Positions 43,561-53,707 of a stretch of 64,000 nt of DNA are shown in pieces. The first letter of the stretch is position 1; every line of letters starts with the position of its first letter. The translations under genes and the position numbers were made by a program. Origin of the DNA: Escallonia rubra (lineage: Eukaryota > Streptophyta > Magnoliopsida > Escalloniales > Escalloniaceae). Location of the stretch: positions 111,171 to 175,170 of the forward strand of contig JAVXUO010000672.1 in NCBI GenBank assembly GCA_033065855.1, given 5' to 3'. The notes beneath the pieces are model-generated. The model made no database searches and had not been told where the DNA came from. It saw only the letters and a list, made by a program, of their open reading frames with translations.

Positions 43561-44894
43561 CTATGAACTTTCAGAACCGTCTTTGTTGATGTTCGGGTTG
43601 TACGATAAGTGCTATATCATGTAGGATTGTAGTGAAATTAGAAATGAACTTCATATCTAGAGTTGTACATAATTTAGTTTTCACTGTAATTTGTATTGAT
43701 TTTACCAATTACGACCTGGCACTCAGTGCCCGTAAGAGATTGTCAAATGTGCCTGGGCCGGTGACCCTCGAGCCCATTAGGCCCGTAGCAGGTTCGGGCG
43801 GGACCAATTGAAATGAATATACTTTCTAGCTTGAATCCGCAAGCAATTAAATTTTTTTTTTATATCAATATACTTTCTAGCTTTCTCACTTATCATAAAA
43901 GCTTTTTTGATCGAGAGACCTGTTGAACCAAGTACAACAAAACCACACAATTTATTTCTAATGTAATGGTCACAATAATGTTACTATTAATTTGCATACT
44001 CCAATACTACTTACAAGTCACAAGCTAACATAATTTCACACTATAACTAATATATACGAAGTCAGTTGGTTTGATTATATGAGATAGGCTCATTTCCATC
44101 ATTCTACCCAAATTTTCCCAATACATAAACCACAAATGGTGAAAACACATCAATTCTTTTCAGGGATATTTAACATGATTAACTTCCCAATACATAAACA
44201 CATCAATTCTTTGACAATGAAACCAAAATAAGACCACCGCAAGAGAGAATGAAATTACGTTAAAGTTAGATGTACCATACCTCTAGTTTTTTAAGATGGG
44301 CGGCGCGGCAGTGGTGGCGGCGCGGCAGTGGTGGCAGCGCGGCAGTGGTGGCGGCGGTCCTTCGATTTTGAAGATGGGCGGCAGTGGCGGCGTCGGTGGG
44401 GGTGGCAGGCTATATTCCGTCGGGGGCTAGGTTGCCGGGGATGGCGACGGAGGAAATATCGCCGGTGAGAGAGAGAAAGAGAGAGCAACGGGAGAAAGAA
44501 AAGTAGAAGGGATCTGATCTTTTTAAGGCCTTTACCGACGGAACACACCCGTCAGTAAAAGTCCGTCGGCAAAAACCTACTTTCACCGACGGGTATTTTT
44601 ACCGACGAAATTATTCCGTCGTTAAATATGTTTACCGACGGATTTTCATCGACGGTTTTTTCCGTCGCTGAAAAGATTTTTAGCAACGGAATTTCGTTCG
44701 TCACTAAAAGTCCGTCGCTAATTCCCTCTTTTCTTGTAGTGGTGAAGTCAGAGTTAAACTTGGCCGATCCTCTGACAAAACCACTAAACATGAAGCTAAT
44801 GAGAAGTACAACAAGGGGAATAAGACTTATGCTTAGAACAGATGTCAACAATGGTGGGAACCTAACCTATATGAATGGTCATCCCAGGAATTAG

Positions 44895-45202
44895 GTTCAT
44901 ATGGGTAATAACAAGCCGCTAGCTGATTAATTACTCTTACTAGTTTTATTTTTCATTCTTGTCAAACAATTTTAGTGTCAAATATGTCTTGATTATTTAG
45001 ATCACGTAGGAAATGTCTACCACCACCACAAGCATCAGATTTTTGAGATCTGCCACTAATGGGTATAGATACCCAAGCCAATTGGTTGTTTAACCAAAAC
45101 ATTCCAGATCTTGAATATACACTTTCACAAGATACCTAGCATTTTAGTCAAGGACACAGCTCGATTAGCGACACTATTACTCTAGGATAGAATTTTATCC
45201 CG
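44895..45202. other. Region downstream of copia pol
   Basis: Probably the 3' noncoding end of the copia element. No 3' LTR could be delimited. Nothing else is seen. Confidence 0.4.
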
Positions 45203-46711
45203 ATGAGCGGTCATCATGATGAAGGACCGAGCAATCATGACTTTAGCCCGCCAGAAGTCCAAAAGGGGAAGAAAAAAAAAAAGAAAGCTTCGTCTTGTAA
45301 ATTATTTTTGTCTGGTAGTGGTAATGGACATCTTAATAGGCATTACCCTCTGTGTGCATCTAGTCAAGGCCATGTCGATTCTACCCAAACGCAGTTATCT
45401 TTTGATGCTAAATTATTTATTTATAATCAGCGAAACTAAGAGACGGTCTTGCTGAATTTATTATTCATGATGAACGAGCTTTTAGTTTTTCTCATAATGC
45501 TAAGACTCTAGATATATGAATACTTACGTGCAACCTTTGTGCAAAAAGTTTATAGAAACACAACTAGGTCTGATGCACTTAGACAATATAATATTGTTAA
45601 AGCACACTTGATTGATTATTTTGATAAATTTGATGTTAGAGTTAGTCTTACTTCTGCTTGTGTGACGACCCATTGGATTCATTCTGATTAGACCGTGAAC
45701 AAGAAAATCCTCGGTTTTGAACTTTTTCCCTATTAGCATGATGCATTTAATGTTGCCAATATTATAATCCGTACATGTAACACATTTAAAATAAAGAACA
45801 AGATTATGAGTATCGGTTTTGATAGTATAGCTGTTGTTGAAGTCTTAAAGACAAGCCTTTGACCTGTGCTTGATGGTAAATTATTTCATGTTCCATGTGT
45901 CTGTTATATAATTAATTTAATTATTCAAGATGGTTTAGCTGCTGCAAGAGATATTCTTCACAAAATTAGGGGTATGGCAGCGTATATTAATAGTTCAGGT
46001 TCGAGAATACAACAATTTAAAAATTTTGTGTTCAACATGATTTACCTCGTAGGAGACCACTTACAGATGTCGTGCACAGGTGGAACTCCACATATCATAT
46101 GCTTTTACATGTTTTGGTATACAAAGAAGTGTATACGCACTACCTACTAAGCTTGTTCCCACAAGGCTTTATCAAGTCATGAAGAATGGCAGAAGGTTGT
46201 ACACCTATCCAAATTTTTGGAGGTATTTTACACGTCAACCAATTTATTATCTGGTACGTACTATCCTACATCCTTTATCACTGTCGAAATTCTGCTGACG
46301 TGCGCGTCGTCAAGCGGTGAAATATATTATGGGTCATATTTTAAGGGCTTTGAACATCTAATGACAAAAAAACAAACACTAGCGGAAAGTGCTTCTTGTT
46401 TTGCATTTCGTCTACTTTTTCCTCTTTTAATAAAATTGGTTTATTTGCAAATACTAATCATTATTCTTTTTAACCAATGGAAGATAAGATAAATTTTAAT
46501 TTGTCAACTTTTTGAAAACAAAATAAAATTTTATAAAACTTTATCCCAAATTTCTCGGGATGTACTATCAGTGCAAGCCTCTACGGTTACTTCAGAGTCG
46601 GCATTTTCAGTGAGCGGGAGGGTGTTGGATGACAGGAGGAGTCACCTTAATCCCGAGTTACTCGAGTTATGTATATGTTGGAATGATTATCTTGATACAA
46701 AATACCGATAG
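45203..46711 (+). pseudogene. hAT transposase pseudogene (BED finger and hATC)
   Basis: The order of the family is visible across frames. A BED zinc-finger remnant (CKLFLSGSGNGHLNRHYPLC) lies at about 45295-45356. A core segment with VCYIINLIIQDGL near 45898 and RWNSTYHML-like text at about 46077-46104 follows. The C-terminal hAT dimerisation motif (ASTVTSESAFSVSGRVLDD) lies at about 46577-46633. The stop is at 46709-46711. Many stops and frameshifts exist. Terminal repeats were not identified; palindromic GGCCCGAGCC...GGGCCCGGCCC text at 47018-47102 could be its subterminal region. Confidence 0.82.
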
Positions 46712-46904
46712 CAAGATAAACCGGATGATGATAGGAGGGGCATCAGTTCAAGCGTCGAACATCTTTCGGATGTTTATGTAATTTTCTTTTCTCAAGTTTT
46801 TTGAATAAATTATTTCTCAGAATATAGTTTACATTTTTGCCGTGGATTATTTTTAAACAAATAAAGTATATTTAAAGTAAACAATGCACATGAGAATTGT
46901 TTTG

Positions 46905-46910
<6 letters not shown>

Positions 46911-46942
<32 letters not shown>
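46911..46942. repeat. (TA)n microsatellite
   Basis: A 32-bp pure TA array in noncoding DNA downstream of the hAT pseudogene. Confidence 0.95.
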
Positions 46943-46948
<6 letters not shown>

Positions 46949-47009
46949 CTAAAATTTAAACTTTTTGCGACATAAAACATGAATAAAAAGAATTTTTTTT
47001 ATAAATATT

Positions 47010-47743
47010 TTTATTTAGGCCCGAGCCTGGCCCAAGCCCAGCCCTAAAGTTAGGGCCTAGGGCTTGGGCTTGGACCGAGCCCTGATAAATGGGCCCGGCC
47101 CATTGACATATTTAAACGGGGGGTCAAATTGGCTATGTATCCAGTCGGACTAACCAGAATCAAAACCGACGTAGTTCGTCTCTGGTCCAACCAGAGGCGA
47201 CCTAAATTTCGGTTTTAGACTCGAAAAAAAAATGAAAAAACTTTTTTCGAGTTTTTATGTAATAGAAATGTGATCACATGAATCGGAGACGTTCTAGATC
47301 ATTATAATCTTAGCTAATCTAAAAAACTGTAAATATACCTCGAGAAGGCGCTTGTTTAGAAGATTTCGGAACTCCTTACGATGAATCCATGATGCAAGTG
47401 ACTCAAGAAAATTTAGCAAAGAGTATGAAGTGCTAAATTCTCCTTAGTGATGATCTACCACTTCTGAGGAAGAAATGATATAAAAGCTCTAGGCAGAAAA
47501 AGCTTGTTCTTAAAAATGTAGGCCAAGAGCTCTATTTATAATGGTCTAGGATGCCAAAAATAAAAATATCACCATATCAATATGTAATTTGACGATAAGA
47601 CAAAATATTTGATAAAAGTCACAAATTGGCAAAAGTCAACTAACTAAAAACTCGGTCAGTTCATCCCATATCTTAAAAATATTTTTTCTCTAATTTCAAG
47701 ACATTATCTTACCCTAGTTCGGTAATTATCTCTAATTTGTTAG
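47010..47743. other. Unassigned transposon-like DNA left of the solo LTR
   Basis: Begins with a GC-rich segment of inverted GGCTTGGGC/GCCCAAGCC motifs (47018-47102) typical of hAT subterminal DNA. A minus-strand TATAAATAGAGC-like box lies near 47530. This could be another LTR on the minus strand, but no ends were found. Confidence 0.4.
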
Positions 47744-48467
47744 TGTAATATCCCGAACTTCGGGAGCCGGTTAGAATAACCATCTGGGCTCCGAAAAATA
47801 AACGGGAGCTAATTTTGAGCAATGCTCGGGTATTAGTACAGTATGGGAGTTTAAAATAATTTTGGGGCAAAAATGTTAATTGTAAATTTTTGGGGCACTT
47901 CCGAAATTTTGGGAAAAAACTTTGGGGGCATAAATGTAAATTTTGGTTTTAGTAATGAAAAATAATTGAATGAACGCTAGTATGTATTTTTAGCGATGTT
48001 TAATCAAATTGAGAATGATTAGAATGGTTTTGAGGCTTAAATGCAATTATACAAATTTTGGGGTTATTTTGTAATTACATAAAGTTTAGGGTCCATTTGT
48101 GCAATTTTATAAAATTTATTTAGAAACCATGTTTTTAGGGTTTGCCACCGCCTACTAGCTTGCATGACTAAGCTAGATAAACTATTAAATATTGGATTTG
48201 GATAATGACTTGGGGATTGAATTTGGATAATGATCTCGGCTAAAGAAACATAGAAAGAAAAGGGAGGAAATAAAAAGAAGAAAAGAGAAAGCAGACCAAA
48301 AGAATAACCGAGAAACAGAGAAAAGAAATCGAAGAAGAACAAAAACAGAGAGAGGAACAGGGCAGGTCGGGGAAGCAAAAATCACAGAAAATGGAAGGAT
48401 TCCCAAGGTTAACTTCTTCATTTTTGTTAAGTGTAATTCTTGTTTTAAAATTAGTGGAAGATTTCGT

Positions 48468-48960
48468 AACAGTGTGTGTGTGTGTTTTATTGTTTTTGCT
48501 GTGTGGGTTTGAGCTGCGTAAGAAGGGGGTGGGACTTCGGGTATCGATTGCAGGGGGAAATTGATGTTTATATATATGTGGGTTAATGGGTCGTATGGAA
48601 TGAAGGTATGGACTGTGGGTCTGAGCGTGTGAGTTGGTGTGTGTTCGGTGTGTGTGTGTGTGTTCATGACAGTAAGTGTGTGTGTGTGTAGAACATGTGA
48701 CAATATGTGTGCTTCGGGTGGGGATTCACAAGAGGGACTTGGAAGTTTAATTATATGTGTATGGTTGTAATATGGAAGACTGGTGAGTGTGGTGGAACTC
48801 GGCAGAGGGGACCATAACTGGGTGTGTGTCTTCTTCAGAGTGTGTGTGTGTGTCACGGGTGTGAGTGTGTATATGAATCATGGGTTTGATTATGTGTTAT
48901 TGTGTTTTATAGGTGCATATATACATATTTTAGGGTTGTAATGTGTGTGTGTTTAGGAAT
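48468..48960. repeat. (TG)n-rich region inside the solo LTR
   Basis: Several interrupted TG/GTGTGT runs occur over about 500 bp. They produce a long but meaningless minus-strand frame rich in Thr/His. Confidence 0.8.
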
Positions 48961-49544
48961 TTCAGAGTTGGTAGGTGAGTTGGGTGAAGTGAGGGTCTCA
49001 GCCGTGAAGAAAATAGAGGAAGAAGACAAGTGCATGTGGGTGAAGGTGTAATAGTGTGTGTAATAATCTAAATAGTAAGCGTAATTGTCGCTAATGCTAG
49101 AAATTTCTTTAGGCAGTTTTTCAACGAATTTCCATAAATAGCTATGGCCAAAATTAGACAAAGTGCAAAACTGTAACCCATAATATTTTTATGTTATGTA
49201 TGCTCTGAAATTTTTCGGCAATTTTTGGGATCTGCGAAGAGCGCTAAATCAGGGTACGGATTAAATAAATTTATCGAATTATTTAGCCTAGTAAATCAAG
49301 TCATTTTAATCTGAATATTTTATGAAAATCTTATTTTACTCATATGATTTATATTCTAAATTTTCGGGCCATTTTGAGGCCGATAGGTATATTTTCGCCA
49401 AACTGGCTTTTTTACGCTCGGTCCGGACACCGGTTCGAAATTTTCGGGTGAAAATATTTTAAAATGCTTTTTAGTCCTGAAATGACTTCAGCGTGTTTAA
49501 AATAGTGTTTTAATCTATTTTGGGATTTTTCTTGTGCCGGAAAC

Positions 49545-49900
49545 CCCCATGAGGTATTTTGGTAATTTATCACTCTGAGGGGGGGTATTTTGGTAATTTT
49601 ACCCATAAAATGTATTTTTCAGTAAACTTATATACAGTAAGGATATTTTAGTGATTTGGCTTACAGAAAGATTATTTTGATGATTTAAGTGTAACGGGGG
49701 GTATTCTGGTAGTTTACCACCCCCAAGGGGTATTCTGGTAGTTTGCCACCCCGAAGGGGTATTCTGGTAATTTGACCTAAGAAAGGTAATTTTGCGTAAA
49801 TTAACATACAATAAGTTTATTTGGGTGATTTAAGTCCAAGAGGGACATTTTGGTAATTTTGCACCCCAGGGGCGTTTCGGTAATTTTACATACCCGGTGA
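49545..49900 (+). repeat. GGGGTATTYTGGTAATTT repeats inside the solo LTR
   Basis: About nine imperfect repeats of 30-45 bp share the core GTATTCTGGTAATTT or GGTAGTTT, separated by CC(A/C)CCCC-type linkers. Two adjacent copies near 49700 and 49735 are nearly identical. The array lies in the mid-LTR, upstream of the likely R region. Confidence 0.75.
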
Positions 49901-51303
49901 GGAGGGTTTCATTTTGGAAGTATGCGTGAGTCCGTTTAAGTTATAATATTGTGTTGTAGTCTGTGTTATAATGATTCGATTATTCCGTCTAGGTTAAAGC
50001 TAAAGACTTCCTGATTAGGATAATTTAGCTGCGGATCTAAGTAAGGGATTCTATCTGAACCCTGGGTAAGGACTTTCGTCCGAACCCTTATTTTGATAAC
50101 TCGTATTCGTAAGTACTCATTTGATCTACTCATGGCTAATGCCAAACTCTAGACTGTGTATTGCTATCAGTATGTTATTGGCCAGAAAATCCCAATATTG
50201 AGCCTGAAGCGATTATTTGGAAATCTTGTGATGCTCGCATGTCAATGCATGATGAGCAAATCTGATCATATTTTGTATCCGTTCTTCCGAATTGTTGTGC
50301 CTAAATTCGATAAAAATTCGCAATCGTTTTGCTGTTTATTTGTGATTTTGTTCTGAAATTTTGAATAATGACTTATACTGTATGTTATGGTTATTAAAAT
50401 TCGATCTGATTCTAATAAATTGAGCTCATGTTAATGCTCATCGATATTGTTGATTTTTTTTTTGTTGACCTGCGGATCTGTTCTGTCCTGAGGTGGGCGT
50501 TATAAAGCTGGTCTAAATCCTGCATGGAATGCAGGCTAGTACCTAAATGGACTAGTAATTAATTTGGTACATCATGCATGTGTACACTTCTGTGCTTTGC
50601 CAGAATGGCATCGCGACCGCCCAGGATCAACGTTGATTTTTTATTTTATATGCTCTGTATACTACCGTGGCTGTTACGAAAATGTCTGAAAAGTATTATC
50701 CGAAATGATTTGTGCTTTTGTTGAAATCCTTTGGAAAATTTTCATTGTATTTTGGAAATGATGACTCTAGAAATGATCTATTATTGATAATTTTGGAATC
50801 CGTCGTGTTTGTTCTGGTTCATTTTGGTATCTATTTCTGATGAGTTTTTGACCATCTGAAGTATTCTGAAAAGTTTTGTCGTCTGTATTCTTTGGAATCG
50901 CTTTGTAATGTTTTTGTTAGTTCTTGTACGACCTTACTGAGCTCTCAAAAGCTCACCCTTCGTTTGACTCCCTTCTGTAGGTGACGATCAACTATCGCAT
51001 GTTCGGGAATGGGTTAGAGTCTGTGTGAGATTCCGATGAGCCCACCGCTACTGGGTATTGTGACCCCTGCGCGGGTCCGTACCGTCGATTCATTCTATCA
51101 GGTTATTGAGAACCTAGGTTGTAATAGTTAAGTTTGAACCGTTGTTGAAATCTTGTATTTTAAGAAATTTGGATCGATGTTAGATCAGATGCTTTAAGTA
51201 TGTGTTGGTGAACAGATTTGACAGGTTTGATATGATCCGTTAGGTTAATGACCCGGGAGTTCGGGGCGGCAGAGCTCCGGATTTCTGGGGCGTTACAGTT
51301 AGA

Positions 51304-53707
51304 TAGGACGTACTAGATTTGAAAATTATCTTCATATTTCATATAAGTTAAAAAAAAATCATATAAGTTAAAAAATTAATCACATGTATCAAGGATAAAT
51401 CACAAGATATTTTCAAGTCATCTAACCAATCACAATCTTTTGACCTTGAGGGTTAAACATTAACTAAGTAGACTAGTTATCCAATAGATCGTGCCTAATA
51501 AATTTAGGTTAAAGTGATTGGACTTAACCGACAGATAGACTATTGTACTGGACTAACTAAGTGGAATTAAGTAAACAAGGCATATTACTTATTATCAAGA
51601 TTACACACAAAATAAAATAATAAACGTTATTTAATAAGAAAGCCCAACATAAATTAATAAAAAGATAAAATAATATTACAAAAATGGGGTGTATACACAG
51701 GGTTTTCCTAGCAAACTTTTCATTTTTCTAACACACAGTATAAAAGAGGCTAACTTCATTTTCACCCATTTTAACACAGTGTCCACATTTGTTCAAAAAA
51801 TTACGGATCATGCCATTGTCTTATGATTTGGAACATATGCCAGGTGGCAGCTGAGAGCTTCATCTTCCTCACGTGGGTACATCAGCTGGTTCTGCATAAT
51901 GCCAATATTCCATCTTCCTCTTCCGCTTCTAACTTTCGTGTTTGTCTTCTCGGTACACGTGCACATGGGAAATGGATATTTGGTTTTACCCACATTCTCA
52001 TCTTCTTCTGCATCAACTCGTGTGGGTGTTCAGGTTTCTCGCGGAGGAAGATTGCAAAGTTCAGCTACCTTCTCGCAGCTGCTGAAGATTCGAAAGAGGA
52101 GGTAATTGCTTTATTAACTCTCTCATACATTCTTTCTTTCGCACAACAACTTCAATTAATTTCTCAGTTCATTAATAGCAATTTCCCTTATTATGTCGTC
52201 TTATAGCTTTTTCCTGGGAGATCATTAGTCAATTCTTCACCTACTTAATCACAACTCCAGGTAAATTTTCTCCAGCTACGTAGATTCTGCCTATGTTCTT
52301 CCATGCTATGTCATTGACTGCAACTTTTCAAGAACATGGCTTCAGGTTATAGTTCAGCTTCGAAATCTGTCTTGGCAGATACAATAATAAATGTGAATTT
52401 ACTATTTCTAGGGAATCACCAGTACGCTCAACTACAAGAATCTTAGTTTTTAAATATGTACACTTGGGGTCAGGTTCTACTTCTCAGTTACCTCACGTTA
52501 TTACTCGATTTCAAACCATTTATTTTCGTGTCAATTCAAATAAATCGAAATTTAGTTCTAAAATTTTACTTCAACCAACAAATTAGGCATTATTTGCTAT
52601 GAAGTAGTTTGCATAGCCTGATCTTCACAACCAGGGAACTGCGAAACTATATTTCTAGAACGATATCTGTAGCAAGAACAAATGAGAAAATCAACTTCCT
52701 GAGTCCCAACAAAGATTTATCTCATCTTCCCCGAACTCAATTGTTCATCATGATATCAGTGTTGGTATAGGAACACTTACATTCAGAATCTGTCTTAACT
52801 GATTTGCTTCCATCATTTGCTCCATCATGCATTCCATCTTCACTGTCACTTGTGGACATATATTTGCTGTCCAAGTATTTATCTACAGCTGACTTTGGAC
52901 AACAACTTGGGGATATATCTTTTTGTGCAGTATAGCCCTGAAAATATGTACGCATGCGAGAGTAAAGTATTAGGACATTATGACTACTTATGTATTACAG
53001 AAAAAGAACTGACAAGATTATGTTTACTAATGCATCAAAGGATAAACAACTGGGGTCAGGAAAAAGGAAATTGCAAGAAATTCATTTATATTTACGCTCC
53101 CCCTTCTCCATTCTTGATTCCGGAACTGAATCTCTAATACTGGGAGGGTTAAGGTCACTTCTGCTTACAAATGTATTCTGGAGGAGAAATGACAGTGATT
53201 TCGTTCGGATGGCCTTTTTTGCGTTATGTAGACCATAGAGTTACTTGATACGAAGTAAACCATAGAGTTAAGGCATGTTCACAGCACTAATTACATAACC
53301 GTCAAATCTCACTAGATAATAATTACCACTTAGCTTAAACCTCAGGAGTGGAGATCTGCAGAAACTTGAAATCTGCAAAAACTTCAGGACTTGAAATCTG
53401 CAAAAACTTAAGGAGTCTGCAATAATTACCACCTAGCTTAAATCACGTAATTGCAGCAAAAATAATCCATCAAATGAAAGGTTAAGTATGTCAATCAAGA
53501 AGTTGTGTTATCTTTGTTTTGCTTCTACAAGAGAATTACATGTGTTTTATTCTGTTCTAGGAAGTGCTTTATTCACTTTGCTCTTCACAAAATGGTGAAA
53601 AAGTCTTGTCAACTGAAACAGTTTTCTAAATATACTCTACTGTTTCCTTCAAAGTAGATGATTTTGTCATGCTGATTTTAACAACGATTTTGCTCCTTCT
53701 AGGTTCT
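51304..53707 (+). promoter_or_regulatory. Upstream region of the RPA-like gene; possible promoter
   Basis: No coding exon is identified. GTATAAAAGAGGC near 51739 is a TATA-box candidate. A CT-rich leader and a possible 5'-UTR intron donor near 52101 follow. The Helitron 5' end (TC after an A) must lie somewhere here or further left, but I could not identify it. Confidence 0.4.

Larger units (their letters stand above)
40874..44741 (-). mobile_element. CACTA (En/Spm) transposon, 3868 bp, non-autonomous
   Basis: The ends are CACTACAAGAAAA and TTTTCTTGTAGTG, perfect inverted repeats, with 3-bp duplications GTG (40871-40873 and 44742-44744). Subterminal arrays of GCGACGGA/TCCGTCGC motifs lie at 40895-41190 and 44535-44725. 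The internal part has a Ptta/En/Spm-type gene on the minus strand but no transposase catalytic domain that I can find. The element disrupts the copia frame, which reads ...NFVKSELNLADPLTK when one GTG is kept. Confidence 0.94.
32862..44894 (+). pseudogene. Ty1-copia gag-pol, unit B, split by two transposons
   Basis: Pieces in order: a UBN2 Gag with stops (32862-33607); half a zinc knuckle (CFVCGKPGHY, the rest lost in a ~36-bp deletion relative to unit A); a protease-like WVVDFGTTRHICGNRS (about 33807); WHPMLGHVN and an integrase C-terminal remnant without the catalytic core (34077-34514); and reverse transcriptase (34800-35500) with the YVDDIL motif near 35330. RNase H runs from about 35500 to 35880 and resumes at 40574 after the Harbinger insertion. 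The chain then continues to 40873 and ends at 44742-44894 (LADPLTKPL) after the CACTA insertion. Stops and frameshifts throughout make it inactive. The removal of integrase in both units predates the segmental duplication. Confidence 0.88.
47744..51298 (+). mobile_element. Ty3-gypsy solo LTR, 3555 bp
   Basis: Begins TGTAATATCCCGAACTTC and ends GGGGCGTTACA. It is bounded by a perfect 5-bp target duplication GTTAG (47739-47743 and 51299-51303). No internal region separates two LTRs, so it is a solo LTR from intra-element recombination or an element reduced to one LTR. TGTAAC/GTTACA ends with CCCG, and length above 3 kb, resemble Tekay/Del chromovirus LTRs. That lineage is inferred. Its terminal 200 bp match the fragment at 13981 in reverse. 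Confidence 0.88.

Noticed and set aside
48185-48856. A 223-codon minus-strand open frame rich in Thr, His and Leu
   Set aside because: It is a by-product of interrupted TG repeats within the gypsy LTR, with no domain.
49545-49900. Regularly spaced repeats reminiscent of a CRISPR array
   Set aside because: Units vary in length and sequence, spacers are related to each other, and the genome is a plant.
51823-52206. A 127-codon frame upstream of the RPA gene
   Set aside because: No recognised motif and UTR-like composition. It is more likely leader sequence with an intron donor inside.
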